DNA of 64,000 nt from Streptomyces albireticuli (GCF_002192455.1 NZ_CP021744.1:5613501-5677500), one strand, 5' to 3'. Shown: positions 22,147 through 31,328, counted from the stretch's first letter. Notes: generated by a model from the sequence alone, not told the origin. Numbers and translations: made by a program.

Positions 22147-24096
22147 CTACAGGCCGCCCTTGAGCTCGATCGTGATGGTGCCGCCCTTGGGCGCCTGGTC
22201 GCCGCCCTTGACCGACTGCCGGTCGACGGAGTCCCGGGGGAAGAAGAACGGCCGCTTCACCTCGACCTTGAAGCCCGCGTCGGTGAGCGTCCGCCGGGCG
22301 TCGGCCTCGCTCTTCCCGGTGACGTCGGGGACGGTGACCATCTCCTGGCCCTTGGAGACCGTGAGCGTGATCTTGTCGCCCTTGGCCGCCTTGGCGCCCT
22401 TGCCGGGCGACTGCTCGGCCACCGCGTCCTTGGGCTTGTCGGAGAAGACCTGGGTGCCCGAGACCTCGACCTCGAAGCCCTTGTCGCGCAGCGCCGTGGT
22501 GGCGGCCGCGACGGACTGGCCGGTCACGTCGGGCACGTCGAGGGCCGGGCCCTTGCTGACGGTGAGCGCGACGGGGGTGTCCGGCCGCCGCTCGGCGCCC
22601 GCCTTGGGGTCGGTGGCCAGCACCGCGCCCTGCGGGGTCTCGTCGCTGAACTGCGTCCCGACGTCGCCGACCGCGAGGCCCGCGCCCTCGATCTTCCGCT
22701 TCGCCGCGTCGAGCCCCATGCCGATGACGTTGGGCACCTCGGACCGGGCCGGGCCCCGGGAGACGGTGATCGTCACCTTGCCGGTGTTGCGGATCCGCTC
22801 GCCGGTGGCGGGGTCCGTCGCCATCACCCGGCCGCGCTCGACCGTGTCGCTGAACTCCTGCTTGACCTTCACCCCGAGCCCGGCCTTGCCGAGCTCCTTC
22901 TCGGCCTTGTCCTGGGGCATGTCCAGGACGGCCGGGACGTTCGTGAACTGACCGGAGTTGACGTACCAGATGCCCGAGCCGACCAGCACCGCGAGGACGG
23001 CGGCGAGCGCCACCAGCAGGCCGCGCCGGGGCAGCGGGCGGCGCGCGGGACGCGGCGTTGCGGCGGGCGGCGGCCCCGGGGGCGCGGGCGGGTGGTCCAG
23101 GCGCGTGGTGCGGTTCAGGGCGTCGTCGGCGGGCGCGGGCGGTGCGTCGGCGATACGGGGCAGCACGCTCGTGCGGTCCTCGGGGCCCGCGGCCCGGGCG
23201 GCCGGTCCGGCCGCGGTCGCCTGCGGGGGCACGGCGTCCAGCTGCTCGTCGGAGAGCGCCGCGCGCGCCGTGCGGACCTGCGCCAGCATCTCCGCCGCGT
23301 CGGCCGGCCGGTTCCGCGGGTCGCGGGCGGTGGCCCCGGCGACCAGGGCGTCCAGGCCGGGGGCGAGCCCGGGGACGGCCGCGGACGGGGCCGGGACGTC
23401 CTCGTGCAGGTGCTGGTAGAGAATCTGGGCCGGGGTGGTGCCGCCGTGCGGCTTGGCGCCCGTGAGCATCTCGTAGAGCACCACGCCGCAGGCGTAGACG
23501 TCCACGCGGGTGTCGGCGGTGCCGTGCTCGATCTGCTCGGGGGCCAGGTACGACACCGTGCCCAGCACCGAGCCGGTGGAGGCCGAGGTGTGGGTGTCCA
23601 CGGCCCGTACGAGCCCGAAGTCGGCGACCTTCACCCGGCCGTCGTCGCCGATCAGGACGTTCTCCGGCTTCATGTCGCGGTGGATCAGCCCCGCGAGGTG
23701 GGCCGCGCCGAGCGCCGCGAGCACCGGCTCCAGGATGTCCAGGGCCGCGCGGGGCTGGAGGGCGCCGCGCTCGCGCAGGACGTCGCGCAGGGTGCAGCCG
23801 GGTACGTACTCCATCGCTATGTAGACGTAGCCGCGGTCGGTGCCCTGATCGGAGACGCTCACCACATTGGGGTGGTCGAGCCGGGCGGCCGACCTCGCCT
23901 CGCGGATGAAGCGCTCGACGAAAGCGGCGTCCCCGGCGAGACCGGGGTGCATCACCTTCAGCGCGAGCACGCGGTCGAGCCGGGTGTCCACGGCCCGGTA
24001 GACCGTGGCCATCCCGCCGACGGCGATCCGGGCGTCGACCCGGTAGCGGCCGTCGAGCACGTTCCCGACGAGCGGGTCCCCTAGCGTCGTATCCAC
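22147..24096 (-). CDS. Ser/Thr protein kinase with PASTA repeats (PknB/PknL type)
   Basis: This 649-residue transmembrane kinase has a catalytic domain at about residues 17-280: IAVGGMATVYRAV glycine loop, Lys48 in LALKVMHP, HRDMKPEN at 139-146, DFG at 159-161 and a Thr-containing activation loop (STGSVLGTVSYLAPEQ). A Pro/Ala-rich juxtamembrane segment, one membrane span (near RRGLLVALAAVLAVLVG) and about four extracellular PASTA repeats follow. PASTA domains bind peptidoglycan fragments or lipid II. Such kinases control growth and division, so its place about 18 kb from the dcw operon is notable. The DNA-binding gene at 28106 resembles Rv2175c, a substrate of mycobacterial PknL. In S. coelicolor the equivalent is SCO2110 by position. 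Confidence 0.94.
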   Translation of the reverse strand: MDTTLGDPLVGNVLDGRYRVDARIAVGGMATVYRAVDTRLDRVLALKVMHPGLAGDAAFVERFIREARSAARLDHPNVVSVSDQGTDRGYVYIAMEYVPGCTLRDVLRERGALQPRAALDILEPVLAALGAAHLAGLIHRDMKPENVLIGDDGRVKVADFGLVRAVDTHTSASTGSVLGTVSYLAPEQIEHGTADTRVDVYACGVVLYEMLTGAKPHGGTTPAQILYQHLHEDVPAPSAAVPGLAPGLDALVAGATARDPRNRPADAAEMLAQVRTARAALSDEQLDAVPPQATAAGPAARAAGPEDRTSVLPRIADAPPAPADDALNRTTRLDHPPAPPGPPPAATPRPARRPLPRRGLLVALAAVLAVLVGSGIWYVNSGQFTNVPAVLDMPQDKAEKELGKAGLGVKVKQEFSDTVERGRVMATDPATGERIRNTGKVTITVSRGPARSEVPNVIGMGLDAAKRKIEGAGLAVGDVGTQFSDETPQGAVLATDPKAGAERRPDTPVALTVSKGPALDVPDVTGQSVAAATTALRDKGFEVEVSGTQVFSDKPKDAVAEQSPGKGAKAAKGDKITLTVSKGQEMVTVPDVTGKSEADARRTLTDAGFKVEVKRPFFFPRDSVDRQSVKGGDQAPKGGTITIELKGGL

Positions 24097-24161
24097 GGGA
24101 CGAGTCTAAGAGGCCGCGCGGGCGGGCCGGTTTCTCCCCTGCCCGGCCCGCGCCGGTACGG

Positions 24162-24962
24162 CTACGCGCCGAACGCCGGACGCTCCGGGTCCAGGCGTGC
24201 CAGCCCCTCCGCGGGGGAGGACGCCTCCGCGAAGTGGCGGCGCGGGATCCGGCCCGCCCGGTGCGCCAGGCGGCCGGCCTCGACCGCGTGCCGCATCGCC
24301 TCCGCCATCAGGACGGGCTCCTGGGCGCGGGTGACCGCCGAGGCGAGCATCACGGCCGCGCAGCCCAGCTCCATCGCGAGGGCCGCGTCCGAGGCGGTGC
24401 CGGCGCCCGCGTCGAGGACCACGGGGACGCCCGCCCGCTCGGTGATCAGCTGGAAGTTGTGCGGGTTGCGGATGCCGAGGCCGGAGCCGATGGGGGAGCC
24501 CAGCGGCATGATCGCGGCGCAGCCGACGTCCTCCAGCTTCCGGGCGAGGACCGGGTCGTCGTTGGTGTACGGCAGCACCGTGAAGCCGTCGTCGACCAGT
24601 ATCTCCGCGGCGTCCAGCAGCTCGACCGGGTCGGGCAGCAGGGTGCGCTCGTCGGCGATCACCTCCAGCTTGACCCAGTCCGTGCCGAGCGCCTCCCGGG
24701 CCAGCCGGGCGGTGAGGACGGCCTCGCCGGCCGTGTAGCAGCCCGCGGTGTTCGGCAGGACGCGGATGCCGTGCCTGCCGAGCACCGACAGCACGGAGCC
24801 CCGCACGCTCGCGTCCAGCCGGCGCATCGCGACGGTGGTCAGCTCGGTGCCGGAGGCCAGCAGGGCGCGCTCCATGACCTCCAGGCTGGGTGCCCCGCCC
24901 GTGCCCATGATCAGGCGCGAGGTGAAGGTGGTGTCCGCGATGGTGAGCAGATCGTCTGCCAT
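24162..24962 (-). CDS. thiG: Thiazole synthase
   Basis: This 266-residue TIM-barrel enzyme makes the thiazole phosphate of thiamine from DXP, dehydroglycine and ThiS-thiocarboxylate. Characteristic segments are SRLIMGTGGAPSLEVMERAL, VLPNTAGCYTAGEAV, WVKLEVIADERTLLPD (Schiff-base Lys in VKLEV), PLGSPIGSGLGIRNP and LDAGAGTASDAALAMELGCA. It is the third gene of the riboswitch-controlled thiO-thiS-thiG operon, 9 bp after thiS. Because thiO encodes glycine oxidase, dehydroglycine comes from glycine rather than from tyrosine via ThiH. Confidence 0.96.
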   Translation of the reverse strand: MADDLLTIADTTFTSRLIMGTGGAPSLEVMERALLASGTELTTVAMRRLDASVRGSVLSVLGRHGIRVLPNTAGCYTAGEAVLTARLAREALGTDWVKLEVIADERTLLPDPVELLDAAEILVDDGFTVLPYTNDDPVLARKLEDVGCAAIMPLGSPIGSGLGIRNPHNFQLITERAGVPVVLDAGAGTASDAALAMELGCAAVMLASAVTRAQEPVLMAEAMRHAVEAGRLAHRAGRIPRRHFAEASSPAEGLARLDPERPAFGA

Positions 24963-24971
24963 CGGAGCTGA

Positions 24972-25211
24972 TCAGCCTCCCTGCACTGCGGTGAGGACCT
25001 CGACGCGGTCGCCGGCGCCGAGCGTGGTGGCGGACCACTGGCCGCGCGGGACGACCGCCTCGTTGACGGCGGCCGCGACACCGCCGCGCGCGGTGGTGAG
25101 GGACCCGACGAGGGTGTCCAGGGTCAGGCCCGCGGGGATCGCGCGGCTCTCGCCGTTGACGCTGATGCCCACCTGGGCCTCGGGGCGGTCGGTGGGGTCG
25201 CTGGGGTTCAT
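24972..25211 (-). CDS. thiS: Sulfur carrier protein ThiS
   Basis: This 79-residue ubiquitin-like sulfur carrier ends in VQGG. The C-terminal Gly-Gly is adenylated and converted to thiocarboxylate, which ThiG uses. VGISVNGESRAIPAGLTLDT and VAAAVNEAVVPRGQW are typical beta-grasp segments. The first 12 residues (MNPSDPTDRPEA) are an extension relative to short ThiS proteins, and a GTG for VGISVNG could be an alternative start. Its ATG overlaps the thiO stop by 4 bp (ATGA), showing translational coupling. Confidence 0.95.
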   Translation of the reverse strand: MNPSDPTDRPEAQVGISVNGESRAIPAGLTLDTLVGSLTTARGGVAAAVNEAVVPRGQWSATTLGAGDRVEVLTAVQGG

Positions 25212-26386
25212 ACGGGCAGCTCCTGAAGGGCGTTCGCGAAGCGTCGGGGGGAGAAGGGGCGGGCCTCGTCGGGCAGCCGCCCGGAGGTCAGCACCTCGGC
25301 CATGACGTCACCCGTCACCGGTGTGAGCAGCACGCCATTGCGGTGGTGGCCGGTGGCGGTGTGCAGGCCGGGCAGGGCCGTGGGGCCGAGCAGCGGGGCG
25401 TTGTCGGGGGAGCCGGGGCGCAGTCCGGCGAGGGTCTCCACCAGAGGCAGTTCGGTGATGCCGGGCACCAGCTCATGGGCGTCCCGCAGCAGTTCGTAGA
25501 CCCCGCCCGCGGTGACGGTGGTGTCCCAGCCGAGCTCCTCGGTGGTCGCGCCGACGACCAGCTCGCCGTTCTCGCGCGGCACCAGGTACACCGGGCAGCC
25601 GCGCACCACGGCCCGCACGGTCCGGGAGAGGAAGGGCGCGTAGCCGGCCGGCACCCGCAGCCGCAGGATCTGGCCCTTCACCGGGCGGACCGGCGGCAGG
25701 ACGCCCTCGGGTACGCCCGCCAGGCAGCCGCTGCGGCTGCCCGCCGCGAGCACGGTCTGTCCGGCGGACAGCCGCTCACCGTCCGCGAGTTCGGCGCCGG
25801 TGGCGCGGCCGCCCGCGCACAGCAGCCGCGTCGCGGCCGCGCGGTGGAAGATCACCCCGGCCCGCTCGCAGGCCGTGAGCAGGGCGCCCGCGAGCCGCCG
25901 CGGATCCGTCTGGTGGTCGCCGTCCACCCGCACACCCCCGCGCACGCCGGGCGCGAGCATCGGCTCCAGCCGGCGGCACTCGCGCCCGGACAGCCACTCC
26001 GCGTCGAGCCCGCAGGCGCGCTGGAGGGCGTGCAGTTCCCGCAGGTGCGCCCGGTCGTCGGCGTCGAGGGCGACGGCGAGCGTGCCGCACGCGCGGTACC
26101 CGGTGTCCCGGCCGCTCGCCTCCTCCAGCTCGGCCGTGAACGCGGGGTAGCGCCGGGCCGATTCCAGGTTCAGCGCGAGCAGGGTCTGCTCGCCGTAGTG
26201 CAGTTCGGTCACCGCGGCCAGCATCCCGGCGGCGACGTGCGCCGCCCCGCCGCCGGGCGCGGGGTCCGCGAGCGCGGTGCGCAGCCCGCGCTGCGCCGCG
26301 CGCCACGCCGTGACCAGACCGATGACACCGCCGCCGACGACGAGGACGTCGTACGTCCCCGGTGACGCGGTGGAAGACGCGTACAT
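25208..26386 (-). CDS. thiO: Glycine oxidase ThiO
   Basis: This 392-residue FAD-dependent amine oxidase of the DAO family oxidises glycine to the imine needed by ThiG. The FAD motif VLVVGGGVIGLVTAWRAAQ (G-x-G-x2-G) is at residues 14-32. GGGAAHVAAGMLA follows, then a substrate-domain section, and the C-terminal LAGLRPGSPDNAPLLGPTAL and TGHHRNGVLLTP close the FAD site. It is the first gene of the thi operon, with a TPP riboswitch immediately upstream whose 3' part contains the ribosome site (GGGAGGGG, 10 nt before the ATG). Excess thiamine pyrophosphate should therefore lower translation. Confidence 0.95.
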   Translation of the reverse strand: MYASSTASPGTYDVLVVGGGVIGLVTAWRAAQRGLRTALADPAPGGGAAHVAAGMLAAVTELHYGEQTLLALNLESARRYPAFTAELEEASGRDTGYRACGTLAVALDADDRAHLRELHALQRACGLDAEWLSGRECRRLEPMLAPGVRGGVRVDGDHQTDPRRLAGALLTACERAGVIFHRAAATRLLCAGGRATGAELADGERLSAGQTVLAAGSRSGCLAGVPEGVLPPVRPVKGQILRLRVPAGYAPFLSRTVRAVVRGCPVYLVPRENGELVVGATTEELGWDTTVTAGGVYELLRDAHELVPGITELPLVETLAGLRPGSPDNAPLLGPTALPGLHTATGHHRNGVLLTPVTGDVMAEVLTSGRLPDEARPFSPRRFANALQELPV

Positions 26387-26396
26387 GGGTGTCCAG

Positions 26397-26500
26397 CCCC
26401 TCCCTTCGCCGGCATGACCCGGATCAGGTTCGTACGGTCGGAGGCCGTCCAGCCTCCCTCTCAGCCCGGTGCGTCCGGGCTCCCGCGAGTGCTTGCACCG
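26397..26500 (-). promoter_or_regulatory. TPP riboswitch (THI element)
   Basis: Read on the minus strand, the leader contains CGGGAGCCCGG, GGGCTGAGAGGGAGGC, GACCGTACGAACCTGATCCG and GGTCATGCCGGCGAAGGGAG. These are the conserved helices and loops of the TPP aptamer (CTGAGA, ACCTGATC and GCGAAGGGA cores). Its end overlaps the thiO ribosome site. Sequestration of that site is the likely mechanism; I see no terminator before thiO. Confidence 0.95.
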
Positions 26501-26686
26501 GCCACCCTAGTACGCGCCGGGAAGCGACCGGAAGGCCGCTCGGACCCGGGCGGGCGGGGCGCCGGGAGCACCCGGAACGGTGGCCGCGCGCCGTGGTGTC
26601 CGCGGCCGACTGGTGAATGACCTTGTGTCGGACGTCTCGCTGCACGGTGCTGCGGGGAAGCCCGGCCCCCGCCCTACAGTGATCGG

Positions 26687-27913
26687 GTGAGCGACCAGAC
26701 GAATACCTCCAGTGACCGGCGCGTCGTCATCGTGGGTGCCGGCATGGCCGGGGTGCAGACGGCGGTGGCCCTGCGCGAACAGGGCTGGCAGGGCACGATC
26801 ACTCTGCTGGGGGCCGAGCCCCACCGGCCGTACGACCGGCCTCCCCTGTCCAAAGCGGTGCTGCTCGGCAAGGCCGAGGGCTCGGCGTTCGAGGTGGACT
26901 TCGCGTCCCTGGGCATAGATCTGCGCCTCGGGCGGGAGGTCACCGCGCTGCGCGCCGAGGAGCGCGTGCTGGAGACCTCCGCCGGGCCGGTGCCCTACGA
27001 CGTGCTGGTCATCGCCACCGGCGCCCGGCCCGTCGAGCTGCCCGGCAGCGAGGGCGTGCCCGGCGTCCACCTGCTGCGCACCCTGGACGACGCGGAGGGC
27101 CTGCGTCCGGTGCTGGCCGAGCAGCGGGACGTGGTGGCCGTCGGCGCGGGCTGGATCGGTGCCGAGTTCGCGACGGCCGCCCGGGAGGCGGGCTGCGCGG
27201 TCACCGTCGTCGAGGCCGCCGACCGGCCGCTGGCGGGCGCCCTGCCCGCCGAGGTCGCCGCCCACATGGCCGCCTGGTACGCCGACAGCGGCGCCCGGCT
27301 GCTCACCGGCGCGCGGGTGGCCGCCGTGGAGGACGGCGCGGTGCTGCTCGCGGACGGCACCCGGCTGCCGGCCGGCGCGGTGGTCGTCGGCATCGGCGCC
27401 CGGCCGGACACCGACTGGCTGGCGGACTCCGGGATCGCGCTCGCGGCGGATCGTTCCGTCGCCACCGACGACCGGCTGCGCGCCTCCCTGCCCGACGTCT
27501 ACGCGGTGGGCGACTGCGCGTCCTTCCCGTCCGCCCGCTACGGCGAGCGGCTGCTCGTCCACCACTGGGACAACGCCCTCCAGGGCCCGCGGACCGTCGC
27601 CGAGAACATCGCCCTCGGCCCGGCCGAGGGCCCCGTCTACGACCCGGTGCCCTACTTCTGGTCGGAGCAGTTCGGCAGGTTCGTGCAGTACGCGGGCCAC
27701 CACGTCGACGGTGACGAGCTCGTCTGGCGCGGCGACCCCACCGGTGCGGCCTGGACGGTGTGCTGGCTGCGCGGCGACGTCCTCGTGGCGCTGCTGGCCG
27801 TCGGCCGGCCCCGGGACCTGGCGCAGGGCCGCAAGCTCATCGAGCGCGGCGCGGCCGTGGACCGGGAGAAGGCGGCGAACCCGTCGGTGCCCCTGAAGTC
27901 CGCCGGACTGTGA
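26687..27913 (+). CDS. FAD/NAD(P)H ferredoxin reductase-like oxidoreductase
   Basis: This 408-residue two-dinucleotide-fold flavoprotein is related to rhodocoxin and putidaredoxin reductases. VVIVGAGMAGVQTAVALREQ binds FAD, VVAVGAGWIGAEFATAAREA binds NAD(P)H, and VYAVGDCASFP is the C-terminal FAD motif. It probably passes electrons from NAD(P)H to a small ferredoxin serving a P450 or similar system. No ferredoxin or P450 gene is adjacent. The start is GTG at 26687; the upstream segment AGTGATCGG is a weak ribosome site. It is divergent from the thi operon, with the riboswitch and about 190 bp between them. Confidence 0.87.
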   Translation: MSDQTNTSSDRRVVIVGAGMAGVQTAVALREQGWQGTITLLGAEPHRPYDRPPLSKAVLLGKAEGSAFEVDFASLGIDLRLGREVTALRAEERVLETSAGPVPYDVLVIATGARPVELPGSEGVPGVHLLRTLDDAEGLRPVLAEQRDVVAVGAGWIGAEFATAAREAGCAVTVVEAADRPLAGALPAEVAAHMAAWYADSGARLLTGARVAAVEDGAVLLADGTRLPAGAVVVGIGARPDTDWLADSGIALAADRSVATDDRLRASLPDVYAVGDCASFPSARYGERLLVHHWDNALQGPRTVAENIALGPAEGPVYDPVPYFWSEQFGRFVQYAGHHVDGDELVWRGDPTGAAWTVCWLRGDVLVALLAVGRPRDLAQGRKLIERGAAVDREKAANPSVPLKSAGL

Positions 27914-28105
27914 CGGCTTTCCGGCCGGGGCCCGGCCGGCGCGCGGCCGGGCCCCGGCCGCGTCCCGGCCCGTGTCCCGACCGGGCTCCGGGGGGTTCGC
28001 GCCCGCTCGCCGGCCGGGTTTCCGGCCGGTTTCCTGACGACCCGCTGACGCCGGGTCGGGTCAACCCGGCTACCGACTGTCAGTCCCAGATGGCAGGCTT
28101 GTCCT

Positions 28106-28471
28106 GTGACCGAGATTGACGCAAAGATCGATGCTCTCGTCCCCGCCTGGCTCAACCTCCCCGACATCGCCGAAAAGCTCGGCGTCGAGGTGACGCGCGT
28201 CCGGCAGCTGGTCAAGGAGGGCCAGCTGATCGCGGTGCGCCGTGGCGAGAACCGAGTGCTCATGGTGCCCGCCGACTTCATCGGCGACGGCAAGGTGGTC
28301 AAGGGGCTGTCCGGAACCCTGACCCTGCTGCGGGACGACGGCTTCAGCGACGAGGAGATGCTGGAGTGGCTCTTCACCGCGGACCCCACCCTGCCGGGCA
28401 CCCCGGCGCAGGCCCTGCGCGAGAATCGCGGCACGGAGGTGAAGCGCCGCGCCCAGGCGCTGGCCGTCTGA
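28106..28471 (+). CDS. Rv2175c-family DNA-binding protein
   Basis: This 121-residue protein has an N-terminal winged helix-turn-helix (WLNLPDIAEKLGVEVTRVRQ, then LVKEGQLIAVRRGENRVLMV) and an Rv2175c-type C-terminal domain (FIGDGKVVKGLSGTLTLLRD, DDGFSDEEMLEWLF). In M. tuberculosis, Rv2175c binds DNA and is phosphorylated by the neighbouring kinase PknL. Here a PASTA kinase of related type lies 4 kb away, with the thi operon and a reductase in between. Its targets are unknown. The start is GTG at 28106. It lies 122 bp before thiE on the same strand. Confidence 0.9.
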   Translation: MTEIDAKIDALVPAWLNLPDIAEKLGVEVTRVRQLVKEGQLIAVRRGENRVLMVPADFIGDGKVVKGLSGTLTLLRDDGFSDEEMLEWLFTADPTLPGTPAQALRENRGTEVKRRAQALAV

Positions 28472-28593
28472 CCCGCCGGCGGCGCCGTAGACGCGTGCGA
28501 CACCCGTAGAGAAAGACCGCGAAAACCGTCCGGCGTACGGGCGTGGGGCCCGGCCCCGCGCCCGTACGCCGCCGACCCGGGGGAGAACACCCG

Positions 28594-29253
28594 ATGTCCG
28601 TCACCGCGCGCGAGCGGCTCGCCGACGCCCGGCTGTATCTGTGCACCGACGCCCGCAAGCGCCAGGGCGACCTGCCGGAGTTCCTGGACGCGGTGCTCGC
28701 CTCGGGCGTGGACATCGTGCAGCTGCGCGACAAGGGCATGGAGGCGGGGGAGGAGCTGGAGCACCTCGCGGTCTTCGCCGACGCCGCCCGCCGGCACGGC
28801 AAGCTCCTCGCGGTCAACGACCGGGCGGACGTCGCCCACGCCATCCGTTCCGACGTGCTCCACCTCGGCCAGGGCGACCTCCCGGTGCCCGCCGCCCGTG
28901 CCGTGCTGGGCGCGGACGTGCTCGTCGGCCGCTCCACGCACGCCGAGGCTGAGGTGGCCGCCGCGGTCGCCGAGCCCGGCGTGGACTACTTCTGCACCGG
29001 CCCCTGCTGGCCCACCCCGACGAAGCCGGGGCGGCACGCCCCGGGCCTGGACCTGGTGCGCCACACCGCCGCGCTGGCCCCCGCACGGCCCTGGTTCGCG
29101 ATCGGCGGCATAGACGCCGGCAATCTGGACGAGGTGCTGGACGCCGGCGCCCGCCGGATCGTCGTGGTCCGCGCGCTCACCGAGGCCGACGACCCGGGCG
29201 CGGCCGCCGCGTCGCTCGCCCGGCGCGTCCGCGACCGCGCGGCAGCGGCCTGA
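28594..29253 (+). CDS. thiE: Thiamine-phosphate synthase
   Basis: This 219-residue TIM-barrel enzyme couples the pyrimidine (HMP-PP) and thiazole phosphates to thiamine phosphate. It shows DIVQLRDKGMEAGEE (diphosphate-binding), LLAVNDRADVAHAI, VLHLGQGDLP, LVGRSTHAEAEV and FCTGPCWPTPTKPGR. The ATG at 28594, preceded by GGGGGAG, matches the family start; an in-frame upstream reading is Arg/Pro-rich and unlikely. It is separated from the thiOSG operon by two genes and on the opposite strand, and has no visible riboswitch of its own in the 122-bp gap. Confidence 0.95.
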   Translation: MSVTARERLADARLYLCTDARKRQGDLPEFLDAVLASGVDIVQLRDKGMEAGEELEHLAVFADAARRHGKLLAVNDRADVAHAIRSDVLHLGQGDLPVPAARAVLGADVLVGRSTHAEAEVAAAVAEPGVDYFCTGPCWPTPTKPGRHAPGLDLVRHTAALAPARPWFAIGGIDAGNLDEVLDAGARRIVVVRALTEADDPGAAAASLARRVRDRAAAA

Positions 29254-29380
29254 CCGGCGGGCCGGCCCGGCCCGTGACCTGACACACGTCCTGTCCACCT
29301 TGTGGACGGGAGCCCGGCGAAACGGGCATATCGAAGCGCATGCTTGGGTGTGCCACGCCCCCGCTGGTTAACTTGCGAGT

Positions 29381-30298
29381 ATGGCCCTTGGTACAGCCTC
29401 CACCAGGACAGATCACGCCCGTACGGTGCGTGAGCTGCTCGCCTCCGGCGAGCGGTCGTATTCGTTCGAGTTCGCGGCCCCGAAGTCCGAGAAGGGCGAA
29501 CGGACCCTGTGGAACGCCATTCGCCGGATCGAGGCGGTCGGCCCCACCTTCGTGTCCGTGACCTACGGCGCCGGAGGCTCCTCCCGCGAGGGCACCGTGC
29601 GGGTGACGGAGCGCATGGCGACCGACACCACCCTCACCCCCGTCGCGCACCTGACGGCGGTCAACCACTCGACGGCGGAACTGCGCAACATCATCGGGCA
29701 GTACGCCGACGTCGGGATCCGCAACATGCTCGCGCTGCGCGGTGACCCGCCCGGCGACCCGATGGGCGAGTGGGTGCGCCACCCCGAGGGCGTCCGCTAC
29801 GCCGCCGACCTCGTCCGGCTCATCAAGGAGTCCGGCGACTTCTGCGTCGGCGTCGCCGCCTTCCCGGAGATGCACCCGCGCTCCGACGACTGGGAGACGG
29901 ACGTCCGGTACTTCGTGGACAAGTGCCGGGCCGGGGCCGACTTCGCCATCACCCAGATGTTCTTCTATCCCGAGGACTACCTCCGGCTGCGCGACCGGGT
30001 CGCGGCGGCGGGGTGCGACACCCCGATCATCCCCGAGATCATGCCCGTCACCAACGTCCGCCAGATCGAGCGCTTCGCCCAGCTCAGCAATGCCGCCTTC
30101 CCGCCCGAGCTGGCCGAGCGGATCCTCGCGGTCAAGGACGATCCGGCCGCTGTACGCTCGATCGGGATCGAGTACGCCACCGAGCTGTGCGCGCGCCTGA
30201 TGGCCGAGGAGATTCCGGGTCTGCACTTCATTACCCTGAACCACTCCACGGCGACGCTGGAAATCTACGAGAATCTGGGGCTGCATCAGCGGTCCTGA
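29381..30298 (+). CDS. metF: 5,10-methylenetetrahydrofolate reductase
   Basis: This 305-residue flavoprotein TIM barrel reduces methylene-THF to methyl-THF for methionine synthesis. It has SYSFEFAAPKSEKGERTLW (Glu for catalysis), TFVSVTYGAGGSSREGTVRV, RNMLALRGDPPGDP (FAD/NADH site), ADFAITQMFFYPEDYLRLRD, PIIPEIMPVTN and LHFITLNHSTATLEI. Length is that of the bacterial enzyme. The ATG at 29381 follows a low-GC patch (GGTTAACTTGCGAGT). The 127-bp leader has a GTCCAC/GTGGAC hairpin at 29293-29307, but I could not recognise a SAM riboswitch. It is followed 41 bp later by the membrane protein gene. Confidence 0.96.
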   Translation: MALGTASTRTDHARTVRELLASGERSYSFEFAAPKSEKGERTLWNAIRRIEAVGPTFVSVTYGAGGSSREGTVRVTERMATDTTLTPVAHLTAVNHSTAELRNIIGQYADVGIRNMLALRGDPPGDPMGEWVRHPEGVRYAADLVRLIKESGDFCVGVAAFPEMHPRSDDWETDVRYFVDKCRAGADFAITQMFFYPEDYLRLRDRVAAAGCDTPIIPEIMPVTNVRQIERFAQLSNAAFPPELAERILAVKDDPAAVRSIGIEYATELCARLMAEEIPGLHFITLNHSTATLEIYENLGLHQRS

Positions 30299-30339
30299 CG
30301 GCTGTTCCGGGTGCGGCAGCCGGAACGAGAGGGGCGTAA

Positions 30340-31328
30340 ATGGGCTGGACGGTCCTCTACATCGCGTTCGGCGTCGTCGCGCTCTGGCTGCTGGGCGAGG
30401 TGCTGCTCCAGTACAAGGCGCGGCTGCGCTGGCGGCTCCTCGCCTTCGTGGGCTTCCTCGGCGTGGTCGTCGGCGTCGTCATCCCGTCCGTGGTGGTCAT
30501 CGCCGTGGGCGCGATCGCCTTCGCGATCGGCCAGACCTATGTGACGCTCTCCTTCCGGCGGGGCTTCTCCACCGGCTGGTCGCTCCGCCGCGACAAGCGC
30601 GACGATCAGGGCGACCGGGACGAGCGGGGCAAGAAGGGCAAGCGGGACAAGAGCGGCGCCCCGTCCGGCACTTCGGCCGACGAGCCCTCCGGCGCGGGCG
30701 CGCCCCGGGCCGGACGGCGCCGCAAGGCCGAGCGGGCCGCGGAGCCGCTGCCCGAGCCCGCCCTCCAGGAGACCGCCGCCCTCGACCTGTCCTTCCCCGA
30801 GCCCGGCACGGGCCCGGACCTGATGCCCGGCACGCCCCCGGCGGCCGGGAGCGGCCCGGCCGCGCACGGCGGCGGCGAGGCGGCCCCGTTCACCCCGGGC
30901 GCCCAGGACGGCTCGTACGGGGGCTACGGCGACACCGGCTACGCCCCGGAGGCGCCCGCTCCGGACGGCTCCGGCTTCACCGGCTACGACACCTACGCCG
31001 GGCAGACCCCCGACCCCTCCTACGGGCAGGGCCAGGGTCAGTACGCCGCGTACTCCGACCCGTACATCGGCAGCCGCCCGCAGGCTTACGAGAACTACGA
31101 CGCCTTCGGGCAGTACCAGCCGTACCCCCAGCAGTACGGGACGGGTACGTACCCCACGGACGGCTACGCACCCCAGCAGCCGCAGCAGTACGACATGGAC
31201 ACCCCGCCCGGCGGTGTGTGGGTGCCCCAGCAGCGCGACGGCGAGAACCCGCCGCCGCCCGGGCCGCCGCAGCAGCCCTACCCCCGCAGCAGCTGCCGGG
31301 CCACGACGGGCAGCAGTACCGCTACTGA
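30340..31328 (+). CDS. Membrane protein with Gln/Tyr/Pro-rich tail; one-base frameshift near the 3' end
   Basis: The N-terminus has two or three membrane spans (GWTVLYIAFGVVALWLLGEV, then LLAFVGFLGVVVGVVIPS and VVIAVGAIAFAIGQ), and is followed by a long charged then Gly/Tyr/Gln-rich cytoplasmic tail. The reading frame continues without a stop for over 500 codons antisense to the next gene. However, shifting by one base at the C5 run (31281-31285) gives PPQQLPGHDGQQYRY and a TGA at 31326-31328, the natural end of such a Gln/Tyr tail. I therefore mark the gene as ending at 31328 with a one-base deletion. Function is unknown. It follows metF by 41 bp and may be co-transcribed. Confidence 0.75.

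Noticed and set aside
29254..29380. SAM riboswitch before metF
   Set aside because: The leader has one short hairpin (29293-29307) but none of the conserved SAM aptamer blocks I could recognise.
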